A stretch of 64,000 bases of DNA from assembly GCA_025210525.1 (NCBI GenBank), contig JAOARP010000031.1, positions 62,001-126,000 of the forward strand, in the 5' to 3' direction. Shown here piece by piece: positions 1 through 7,841 of the stretch (within the stretch, counting starts at the first letter, position 1; each line of letters opens with the position of its first letter). The notes below the pieces were generated by a model, which was not told the DNA's origin, did no database searches, and saw only the letters and a program-made list of their open reading frames with translations. The stretch is from Marinisporobacter sp. (GTDB lineage: Bacteria > Bacillota > Clostridia > Peptostreptococcales > Thermotaleaceae). The translations under genes were made by a program, and so were the position numbers.

Positions 1-942
1 ACTACATAAAGGCTCTAGTTGTATAGATTTCATAAAGCTATCAATTTTAGGATCATAAGAAATAGCAATAATTGGCGTATTCATAATAGCAGCAAAGATT
101 AAAGAATGTAGCCTTACCCCTACAAGAAGGTCAAGGTTTCCAACAAGTCCTAACATTTCATCTATCTCATATCTATCTCTAATAAAAATTGCTTGATGCT
201 TCATTTTTTTTTCTATCTCGTCCATTACTTTCATATCTTCTTTAAAATGAAAAGGAATAAATGCTACATCCATATGAAAATTTTCAACTAACTTGTCTGC
301 TATACTACAAATCTTATCTATAAAATCATCCCGCTCACGCCAACCTCTAATGGCAAATCCAATTAAGGGTTTTTCCCTTAATTGGTTGATACCTTCTTTT
401 TTTAATATGCTACTTCCTAACTTCAGACTCGCTTTTTTTAGTCCAATCACTGGATCTGTTGTTACAAAGGTAGGAGGTCTAGTGACACCAATATGACTTA
501 ATAATTCATACGACCCTTCATCTCTCACAATAATAGCATCTACTTTATTCAAAATCCACCGTACCATATATTGATTAGATTTTCTATTGATCGGTCCGAT
601 CCCTTGCCCATAGATCAATACTTTTTTTCTTAAAAGGATTGCCATCAATATAATCACTAAATAATAGGTAACACTCCTACGACTTGTAACATCTTGTAAT
701 AAGCTTCCTCCACCACTAATAAATAAATCACATTTTCTTATAGCTTGAAAGATTTCCTTTATACTTTTTCTGTCGATAGCATGTATTTTGTGCTTTTCTT
801 CTGTACTCTTAGGATTTGCTGACAATACTGTTATTTCAACATCTTCTACATGCTCCTTAAAACTCGTAACAATGGAGGTTAAAATTGACTCATCCCCCAC
901 ATTATTAAAACCATAATAACCTGAAATAACTACCTTACCCAT
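1..942 (-). CDS. csaB: Polysaccharide pyruvyl transferase CsaB (3' part cut by window edge)
   Basis: My translation of the minus strand from ATG 942 begins MGKVVISGYYGFNNVGDES and continues without a stop to the window edge (about 313 residues). The glycine-rich N-terminus, the SGGGSLLQD segment near residue 75, the IYGQGIGPI segment and the GVRLHSLIFA segment near the end are typical of the CsaB/WcaK pyruvyl transferase family. CsaB adds ketal pyruvate to secondary cell-wall polysaccharide, the ligand of SLH domains of S-layer proteins. The start codon overlaps the stop of the upstream murJ-DUF5693 gene by 8 nt (ATGGGTAA), so the two are translationally coupled. The DUF5693-csaB neighbourhood is common in Clostridia. 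The C-terminus lies outside the window. Confidence 0.92.
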   Translation of the reverse strand, partial: MGKVVISGYYGFNNVGDESILTSIVTSFKEHVEDVEITVLSANPKSTEEKHKIHAIDRKSIKEIFQAIRKCDLFISGGGSLLQDVTSRRSVTYYLVIILMAILLRKKVLIYGQGIGPINRKSNQYMVRWILNKVDAIIVRDEGSYELLSHIGVTRPPTFVTTDPVIGLKKASLKLGSSILKKEGINQLREKPLIGFAIRGWRERDDFIDKICSIADKLVENFHMDVAFIPFHFKEDMKVMDEIEKKMKHQAIFIRDRYEIDEMLGLVGNLDLLVGVRLHSLIFAAIMNTPIIAISYDPKIDSFMKSIQLEPLCS

Positions 943-3900
943 CCAGCTTTTCTCCCCTCATTCTATTAAAGACCTTCACAACCATATATAATATACCAAC
1001 GCAAATGGTTCCAAGTACCATTCCAAAACTTAAGGAGTATCCCGTTCTTACAATGGATAAAAGCATAGGTGTTCTTAAATGACAAAAAGTATTTACAATA
1101 GAGGTTTGTCCGATTACTGCAGCTAATCCAAATCCAAAGGCAATCCACTTGAATCTATATTTTGCTGCAAAAACACCTATCATAAGTGCTGGAAATGCAA
1201 ATAAAAACTCTTTTGTTCTTGGTCTAGCATAAAAATTTTCTTCTAAAATATTTCTAAAGATCATCTCTAAATTAGATGGCTGTATATCTGTTTCATGACC
1301 CGTTCTAGCCATATATATATATCCAACAACTAAAACGATCATTCCAAGGACTACATAAATAATCTTTACATCATCAAATAGTAGGTTTTTTAAATCTTCC
1401 CATCTTAGTGTTTTTTCTTCTTTTATTCCTTTATTTCTCTTATAACCAAAGTGTCCTATATAAAGAATCATAAATAACATAATAGGAATTAATTGACTAA
1501 ATTTAACACCTCTAAAAATACTCATTTCTAGTAAATATTCAATATCTGAAAGAATACTTCCTACCATAAATGATCCTATAAAAGAAATCAAAGAACATAT
1601 AATTAAAGTTTTGATACTCAAAGTAATAACCTTTATGATAGAATCTTTATGCGTTTTTTCTTGATAATAAAGGCTACATCTATTACAGAAATATGCCATA
1701 CTTAGAGATGGAAATACAATGGCTGCTCCTAATGCTAATAAAATTTCTGCTAAATCAGGTTTTATCAAGAATAGCCCTGTCACACCAAATATTCCAAGTC
1801 CTAATAATAGATAATTTATTTTCTCTTTTAATCTTATAATGTGATTCAGCAGTATTAGCCCTCCTGCTACAACTCCCCAAGAAATCATTATTTTATAACG
1901 ATTTCTTACATGATTATCTTTTAATATACTAGCAGGACCCATCTTTATATCATGACTTTTTAGTCTACTTTTAAATCGGTCAAACATCTTTTCATATTCT
2001 TTATAATCTGTCACATAGCTGTGAGAATCATATTTAAAAGGCTTAAAATAAATGACCCTTATATTTCTTTCTGTAACAGCTCTATTTAAGGTATTTTCTA
2101 TTTCCTCTGCACCCTTATAGTTATAATATTGAAATCTCTGTTGAATATAATCCCATATACTAAAGATCCTTACACTACTATACTCTAAATTTCTTGTTAA
2201 ATCATATAGTCCTTCTTGCTCAATATGTTCTCTTTGTACGGTAGATTCAACCATACCTACCTTGATATTATTTTCTTTCATATAGTTTTCTAAGATTTTC
2301 ACATGATCTGGATACCCTAAAACTTCTCCTCCTCCAAAAATCATGTAAGGAGGTTTAATATTGAATTTTTCATAATGATCAATGGTTCCCTCAACTAATT
2401 TTTCTGAACTATAGCTACTATAATTAGTAGGTCTTGGAACTACTGTAAGACCACTATTTTTAATTGAGTTCACCTTTTCTTCATCAAGTCCTAATCCAAT
2501 TCTAATTAATTTAGAAGAATAAAGATTAGAAACTTGTTTAAATCCTTTTTTCTTTACATCTAAGATAGTTTCAATAGGTGTATATAATGCATCATCTACC
2601 GTTCCATCTAATAAGAAAAAGTATTTTTCTTCATCCTTTATAATTTTAAATTTCTCTTCATCATATCGATTTTCTAATCCCTTTTTAATAAATCCATATA
2701 GCTCCTTTGAATTGGTACTTGTTAAAAGATCATATTCATCTATTTTCTCTTCCTTGAAAAGATCTACCAATTCTTTTGGATATTTGTTCTCCCAATTCAT
2801 ATCTTTAATGATATTTCCAATCATTTCAACCTTGATTGGCTTCTTTTCCGCTAGCATTGTTTCAAAGCTCTCTTCATTTAACCCAACACTGCTTACCCCT
2901 AATGTTTTTAGCTTTTTAAACCACCACGCTAAATCTTTATCTGATTGCTTTGCCATTTTTTCAAATTCAGTATAATCTAATACTACATCTACTGTTTTGT
3001 TATTATCTTCTATATTTATTCTTGTCATGGCAGTCATGGAAGAAATCAATACAGCAAAGATCAAAACACCTAGTAAAATACGATTTGTCTTCATTCCTTC
3101 ACATCCTTTTTTTATGGTCTTGCGTCCTTTACGTCCTTTACTCCCTTTAATTTTTTTTATGATTGGCTCAATAAAATGATTATATACACTAAAGGCTTCC
3201 TCAATCTTTAGCTTCATGGTTACAAAAGCGTAAACAGCTCCCCCTAAAATACTTGGAATCATGAGGGTTATTACTTTTCCTATTAATCCCTTATGATAAA
3301 AGTGCATATTTAAAAGCTTTAAGGTTGGCATAACCACTATAGCCATTACACAGCAACTAAGAAGTACCTTTAGAAAAGTCATTCCTAGCTTTTTACTCTC
3401 TAAATAACCCATCTTTATCTTAAATGCTCTGATCAAACCAAAACTTCCTATAGTAGATGCAACTACTGTTCCTAAGGCTAATCCCATAACACCAAATTTT
3501 GGTCCTAATAGTAGATTCAGTACCATATTCAAAGTAATGATGAGTAAAGCATATTGCACAGGGTTTTTCTTATCATTTCTTGCATAAAAAGCTTTATTCA
3601 CTACATCTAAAATTCCAAAGCTAATCATTCCTAAAGCATAGCATGCAAATACAGCGCCTGTAATAATAGTAGATTCATGGGTAAATTGACCTCTTTCAAA
3701 TACAAATCCTATAATAGGCTCCCTTAGGATCATGATTCCTGCTGTCATGGGTAATAACACAAAAATCATTAAATTGATTATACCTGTAATAAACTTAGCA
3801 TACTGTTTTCCACTTAAACTCACTGCCCTTTCAGCAAATTTTGGAAACATGACGGTGTTAATGCCTAAAACAGTAGTCGTTGTAATGGCTTGATACAAAA

Positions 3901-4705
3901 TATTTGCATAATATAAATAAGAGATCTTCCCATGTCCTAAAAAAGATGCTTGCTTTTCATCTAATAAAATATTGATCTGACTAACAGCTGATACAATCAT
4001 AATAAATAAGATCATAGAAAAAAATTCTTTTATATGGGGATCTTTAAAGTTTATACTTATTCTATACCTATATCCTTCTTTATAAAGGACAGGCGTCATC
4101 ACTAAAAATTGTAGCATCCATCCAATAGTTGTCACAACCGCTAGTCCCTTAACCCCATATTTTTGTGAAAAAAAACATAAAAAAAGAATCATAGTAATAT
4201 TGGCTGGAATACTGATAATAGATGTAACCTTAAATCTTTCCATAGATTGTAGTAATGCCACAAATACATAAGTAATACATATAAATATCAAAATAGGAAA
4301 CATGATCCTTGTTAATTTCACTGTTAACTCAAATTTATAAGGATCAAATCCTCCTGCAAGAATTTTCATTATTTGCTTTGAAAACAATTCCCCTAAAATG
4401 GTGAACAAAAATGATATCCCAATTAAAATATTTAATAAATTATTTACAAAAGAAAAAGCTTCTTTTTTAGTATATTTACTAAAAAGCCTCACAATAATAG
4501 GGATAGTCGCTGTAACAATGGCAGCACCAATACTTACAAATACAATGGAAGTACTATTGAGTGCCATAATATATGCATCAGACTCCATATTTGCCCCTAA
4601 CTTACTTCCTAATAACGCATCTCTAAAAAATCCTAGGAATTTAGCAAGGAAAGTCAAACTAATCACTGCAAAAATTGTCTTTATGGTCTTTTTATAATTA
4701 TTCAT
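935..4705 (-). CDS. murJ: MurJ-family lipid II flippase fused to a DUF5693 membrane protein
   Basis: This is one open frame of 1256 codons. I start it at ATG 4705 (MNNYKKTIK) because GGAGG lies 5 nt upstream; the longer frame from 4735 has no ribosome site. Residues 1 to about 515 are a MurJ/MviN-type protein with about 14 membrane segments (LGFFRDALLGSKLG near the N-terminus), which flips lipid II. After a Lys/Gly/Arg-rich linker (about 518-537) comes a second protein that normally stands alone: a DUF5693-type protein with one N-terminal membrane segment, a long soluble region and about 8 C-terminal membrane segments. An internal ATG at 3094 (residue 538, MKTNRILLG) is preceded by AAAGGA 8 nt upstream, so the second half may also be made separately. 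The gene leads into csaB, suggesting a role in wall polymer assembly. The fusion itself is what the bases show; its function is inferred. Confidence 0.85.
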   Translation of the reverse strand: MNNYKKTIKTIFAVISLTFLAKFLGFFRDALLGSKLGANMESDAYIMALNSTSIVFVSIGAAIVTATIPIIVRLFSKYTKKEAFSFVNNLLNILIGISFLFTILGELFSKQIMKILAGGFDPYKFELTVKLTRIMFPILIFICITYVFVALLQSMERFKVTSIISIPANITMILFLCFFSQKYGVKGLAVVTTIGWMLQFLVMTPVLYKEGYRYRISINFKDPHIKEFFSMILFIMIVSAVSQINILLDEKQASFLGHGKISYLYYANILYQAITTTTVLGINTVMFPKFAERAVSLSGKQYAKFITGIINLMIFVLLPMTAGIMILREPIIGFVFERGQFTHESTIITGAVFACYALGMISFGILDVVNKAFYARNDKKNPVQYALLIITLNMVLNLLLGPKFGVMGLALGTVVASTIGSFGLIRAFKIKMGYLESKKLGMTFLKVLLSCCVMAIVVMPTLKLLNMHFYHKGLIGKVITLMIPSILGGAVYAFVTMKLKIEEAFSVYNHFIEPIIKKIKGSKGRKGRKTIKKGCEGMKTNRILLGVLIFAVLISSMTAMTRINIEDNNKTVDVVLDYTEFEKMAKQSDKDLAWWFKKLKTLGVSSVGLNEESFETMLAEKKPIKVEMIGNIIKDMNWENKYPKELVDLFKEEKIDEYDLLTSTNSKELYGFIKKGLENRYDEEKFKIIKDEEKYFFLLDGTVDDALYTPIETILDVKKKGFKQVSNLYSSKLIRIGLGLDEEKVNSIKNSGLTVVPRPTNYSSYSSEKLVEGTIDHYEKFNIKPPYMIFGGGEVLGYPDHVKILENYMKENNIKVGMVESTVQREHIEQEGLYDLTRNLEYSSVRIFSIWDYIQQRFQYYNYKGAEEIENTLNRAVTERNIRVIYFKPFKYDSHSYVTDYKEYEKMFDRFKSRLKSHDIKMGPASILKDNHVRNRYKIMISWGVVAGGLILLNHIIRLKEKINYLLLGLGIFGVTGLFLIKPDLAEILLALGAAIVFPSLSMAYFCNRCSLYYQEKTHKDSIIKVITLSIKTLIICSLISFIGSFMVGSILSDIEYLLEMSIFRGVKFSQLIPIMLFMILYIGHFGYKRNKGIKEEKTLRWEDLKNLLFDDVKIIYVVLGMIVLVVGYIYMARTGHETDIQPSNLEMIFRNILEENFYARPRTKEFLFAFPALMIGVFAAKYRFKWIAFGFGLAAVIGQTSIVNTFCHLRTPMLLSIVRTGYSLSFGMVLGTICVGILYMVVKVFNRMRGEKLDG

Positions 4706-4721
4706 TCTAACCTCCATGATT

Positions 4722-4746
4722 GAAAAAAAGCGCACAGGCGCTTTTA
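4722..4746 (-). terminator. Intrinsic terminator between exported protein and murJ fusion
   Basis: On the minus strand AAAGCGC-CTGT-GCGCTTT is followed by a run of T. The hairpin starts at the stop codon of the 166-residue gene and ends 17 nt before the start of the murJ fusion, so the downstream genes either have their own promoter or depend on read-through. Confidence 0.75.
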
Positions 4747-5244
4747 TTGAATCTCATAACTTCCTTTAATCAATATATAAGTCTGATCCATCAGAACTTC
4801 TACCCCTCTGCCATCTCCTCTTGGTAATAAAAGCAAATGATTCAGGGGTACAATTTCACCGTTCTTTAAATCTTGTCCAGAAATCAAATCAGCAATTCCT
4901 CCTGATGCACTAGCAATAGCAGATACTTTTCCAGAACGAATAATCATTTCTGTACTGGCTCCACCAATAACTCTTTGTCCTTTTTGAACTTCTAATATCT
5001 CAAATACAGGTACCTGTGCAGATACTTGGGTACTACTTGTATTATTGTTTCCTGCCACTTCCTTTATTCTTTCATCTATATAATATTTAAGCTGATTAAC
5101 TCTAAGCTCTATGTAGCCTTTTGTAACAATTGGATCTTCCTCTGACCCAGGCTCCATCCCCATAGCTATTGCCACATAAGAAAAGAATAATAACCCCATA
5201 CAAGTACTTATGATAAGTAGCACAGACTTGCTGCTCTTTTTCAT
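4744..5244 (-). CDS. Exported protein of unknown function, 166 aa
   Basis: I do not recognise a named family. The protein starts MKKSSKSVLLIIST and has one hydrophobic segment at about 8-28 that could be a signal peptide or anchor. The rest looks soluble: an amphipathic stretch (ELRVNQLKYYIDERIKEV, about 47-64), a Ser/Thr/Asn spacer, and a compact C-terminal domain with a Gly/Ser-rich turn (SASGGIADLISGQDL) and a LLLLPRGDGRGVEVLMD segment. It sits directly upstream of the MurJ-DUF5693/csaB pair but is separated from it by a hairpin terminator. A link to cell-wall assembly is inference from position only. Confidence 0.7.
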   Translation of the reverse strand: MKKSSKSVLLIISTCMGLLFFSYVAIAMGMEPGSEEDPIVTKGYIELRVNQLKYYIDERIKEVAGNNNTSSTQVSAQVPVFEILEVQKGQRVIGGASTEMIIRSGKVSAIASASGGIADLISGQDLKNGEIVPLNHLLLLPRGDGRGVEVLMDQTYILIKGSYEIQ

Positions 5245-5364
5245 ACAAGAATCCCCCTTAACCTTAAATCTTTGACAGTATATGCATACTCTATCATTTT
5301 ATCATAAAATGTTTTTCTATTGTGAACATATTTCTTAAATTTTCATTAAATATATGTTCTTTCT

Positions 5365-5403
5365 AAAAAAATACTCCTATTCAATTTTCAGGAGTATTTT
5401 TTA
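5365..5403 (-). terminator. Intrinsic terminator after DUF2179 gene
   Basis: The perfect 10-bp inverted repeat AAATACTCCT (5369-5378) and AGGAGTATTT (5390-5399) is flanked by A- and T-runs on both sides, so it can act in either direction. It follows the minus-strand gene ending at 5432. Confidence 0.8.
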
Positions 5404-5431
5404 CTATTTATGATTCAAATGTTTATAAACT

Positions 5432-5986
5432 TTATTTATTCATTTTTTGCTCTATATGCTTTTTCTTTTTCTTTGCTTTTTTCATCCTATTTACTAAAAA
5501 TCCACCTTTAAATTTCCTTGGTTCATAAGAAATAATAAATGCTTTAGGCTCATAAAATTCAATTAAATCCATTAATTCATCTTCCCTATTTCGCTTTGTT
5601 AAAATTTCAAGTTTATAACGTTCACTATCTCTTCCTTCCCCTTCAAATACCGTAACACCAAATCCATTTTCTCTTAGTACTCTAATCATCTCATCGTTTT
5701 TATTCATTAAATTTACACATAAACTCGTATAGCCTATGGCTAATCTTTTTTCAATATATCCACCTACTGAAATACCTATTCCAAACCCACCTGCATAAAC
5801 GATCATTGCCAAAGTACTTTTCTCACCGCTAAATACTAGAGATAACCCAAATACATAAATCAAACAATCTAAAAAACCTAGGATTGAAGCATAGACACTC
5901 ATATTTTTCACCATAAAAATAGTTCTTAGAGTAAATAATGGCACATACACCATTTGTAATAATAGAATTAAAACTATCTCTTTCAT
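5432..5986 (-). CDS. UPF0316/DUF2179-type membrane protein (YebE-like)
   Basis: The 184-residue protein has three hydrophobic segments in the first 95 residues (IVLILLLQMVYVPLF; ILGFLDCLIYVFGLSLVF; IVYAGGFGIGISVGGYIE) and a soluble C-terminal part with the ferredoxin-like DUF2179 pattern (RENGFGVTVFEGEGRDSERYK, then ELMDLIEFYEPKAFIISYEPR). This order and length match the UPF0316 family of Firmicutes, whose function is unknown. The C-terminus is very basic (a KKAKKKKKH run). It is flanked by a terminator downstream and appears to be a single-gene unit. Confidence 0.85.
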   Translation of the reverse strand: MKEIVLILLLQMVYVPLFTLRTIFMVKNMSVYASILGFLDCLIYVFGLSLVFSGEKSTLAMIVYAGGFGIGISVGGYIEKRLAIGYTSLCVNLMNKNDEMIRVLRENGFGVTVFEGEGRDSERYKLEILTKRNREDELMDLIEFYEPKAFIISYEPRKFKGGFLVNRMKKAKKKKKHIEQKMNK

Positions 5987-6079
5987 TACCTACCCCTTTC
6001 TCAATATTGCCCTTTTATTTTCATTATAGCAGAATCCTTTTCTTTTATGAGATTAACTAATCATTTAAAATAAAATTTC

Positions 6080-6138
6080 TATAGATTTTTCAAAGAAAAC
6101 ATTTATTTATGACAAATTCTTCAAACACCTTGAAGATG
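6080..6138 (-). repeat. 59-bp dispersed repeat, copy A (3' of the GH26 gene)
   Basis: This stretch aligns without gaps to 46112-46170 with 48 of 59 identical bases by hand count. Both copies begin at the base directly after the stop codon of a minus-strand gene and have the same orientation relative to it. Shared cores on the minus strand include GAAGAATTT and ATGTTTTCTTTGA. I see no insertion-sequence ends. Its nature is unknown. Confidence 0.7.
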
Positions 6139-7713
6139 CTATTTAAAAAGCTTCAATCTTTCTCTAAAGATATTGATATATTCTTCCTTTCGATCCATTC
6201 TGTAAATTCTAGCAGGGTTCATATCTTTATCCCAATCAATTCCATTCCACCAGATGGCCACCTTGATGTTTTTATAATGGTTCGAAGCAAATCCATCAAA
6301 CATATCACTCATCCATTTCACCTTATCTCCACCTACTGAATTAGATCCAAACTCTGTAATCATAAAGGGTTGTTCGAATATATACATATATTCTCTATAA
6401 AGAGATGGATAAATTTCATTGAATTCTCTCCATTTTTCTCCTTTGTAATAAGTTCCTGTATTATATCCTGTAAGCCCTATAATATCTACGTATTCATTTC
6501 CTGGATAATAATTCAAATAATGATTCCATTTAAACTCTGGAAAAGATATATCATGAGGATTCCATACCCAAAGTACATTGTCCACCCCATTTTCTTCAAA
6601 TAAATCATACACATATTTCCAAACTTCCTTATAAAGTTCTGTATCCTTAGAGCTATAATAGCTTGAATAAACACACCAATCTCCATTCATCTCATTATTT
6701 AATCTAAAAAGGATAGGGTGATTAAATTCTTTCATTTTTCTAGCATATTCTTTAAAATAATCATCATATTTTCCATCTAATATATCATAAGTAATACTCT
6801 TATTATCTCCATTCATGTGCATGGTTTGAAGGGTTAACTCTACATATCTATTATGATTATAAGCATTGATCATTTCCTCCATAGGGAAAGTGCTATCTAA
6901 AGATTGATACTTTACTAGAAATTCAAATTGATAATCAACCTTTTCCTCAAGTCCCTTTAAATACCAAAAATCATGTGGTGCAGTAGGTTCAAATATCCCC
7001 CATTTTAGCTGATTGCTTTCTAAGAAATACTTATTATAAAATTCCTTTGTTTCATCATTTAAATTTTTTTGTGTAGATTGATACTTTATATTAAGAGGAT
7101 GCTCTCCTTGCTTTTCTACTAATTGAAAGCTATTAATAATATCCATATATTCTTCATAGCTGTTAAAAGGTCTTACGGATTTTATAATAATCGTATAAAC
7201 TTCTCCATTATTTTTTTGGATCTCTGCACTTACATAATAATTTTTATCATTTTTTACTTTAGAAAGCTTTTTTCTATTCCATTTTAATATATGGGTTTTC
7301 ATCCCATTGACTAACATATTTGTTTCATATTCTTTGTAATGATCTTTTTGGTTTTTTATAAATGCATTGCTATAGTTCATATACCCATTGGCGTAGTGGT
7401 GGGTTCCTCTAAAATCATCATAATATATTTCAATCTCTTTTTCTCCGTCTCCTATAACAGTCTTTACAAAGGAAATGGTTGTATCTATCCACATATTTTT
7501 AGGGTAATTGATCATATATCCATCTGCATAATTTATATATGTATCATTTAAACTATCTACTATTCTCATATCACTTGAATAACCAGTAGTTGAATCAATG
7601 TATTGCCTGTTTTCTTCACCTTCTACATTATTTACTTCTATCGTATCTCCATAAGCGAAAATACTTGAAAAACAAATAATCATTCCGCATATTAATAAGC
7701 CAAATTTTTTCAT
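6139..7713 (-). CDS. Secreted GH26-like glycoside hydrolase with N-terminal unknown domain
   Basis: The protein is 524 residues with a signal peptide (MKKFGLLICGMIICFSSIFA) and an RBS GGGAGG upstream. Residues about 40-200 form a domain I do not assign; it resembles lipid/PsbP-like beta domains. Residues about 230-520 look like a family 26 glycoside hydrolase TIM barrel: RLNNEMNGDW carries the likely acid/base Glu341, and MITEFGS carries the likely nucleophile Glu454. A WVWNPHD segment lies between them. GH26 members are mostly beta-mannanases acting outside the cell; the true substrate is not visible. A 59-bp repeat shared with recX begins right after the stop. Neighbouring genes are also envelope or polysaccharide related. 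Confidence 0.8.
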   Translation of the reverse strand: MKKFGLLICGMIICFSSIFAYGDTIEVNNVEGEENRQYIDSTTGYSSDMRIVDSLNDTYINYADGYMINYPKNMWIDTTISFVKTVIGDGEKEIEIYYDDFRGTHHYANGYMNYSNAFIKNQKDHYKEYETNMLVNGMKTHILKWNRKKLSKVKNDKNYYVSAEIQKNNGEVYTIIIKSVRPFNSYEEYMDIINSFQLVEKQGEHPLNIKYQSTQKNLNDETKEFYNKYFLESNQLKWGIFEPTAPHDFWYLKGLEEKVDYQFEFLVKYQSLDSTFPMEEMINAYNHNRYVELTLQTMHMNGDNKSITYDILDGKYDDYFKEYARKMKEFNHPILFRLNNEMNGDWCVYSSYYSSKDTELYKEVWKYVYDLFEENGVDNVLWVWNPHDISFPEFKWNHYLNYYPGNEYVDIIGLTGYNTGTYYKGEKWREFNEIYPSLYREYMYIFEQPFMITEFGSNSVGGDKVKWMSDMFDGFASNHYKNIKVAIWWNGIDWDKDMNPARIYRMDRKEEYINIFRERLKLFK

Positions 7714-7782
7714 AAACGAATCCTCCCTTTAAAGGCATATAAACTTCTTTTTTTCAAATTCCACACTATTATATCATAAAAA

Positions 7783-7832
7783 GACACCTCCTTAACTTAG
7801 ATTTTCCATACTTACCAAGGAGGTTTCTAAAT
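7783..7832 (-). terminator. Probable terminator after sensor kinase gene
   Basis: ACCTCCTT and AAGGAGGT form the core stem of a hairpin with a long loop. On the minus strand it is followed by TGTCTTTTT. It lies just past the stop of the large kinase gene at 7842. Confidence 0.55.
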
Positions 7833-7841
7833 GATCATGCC

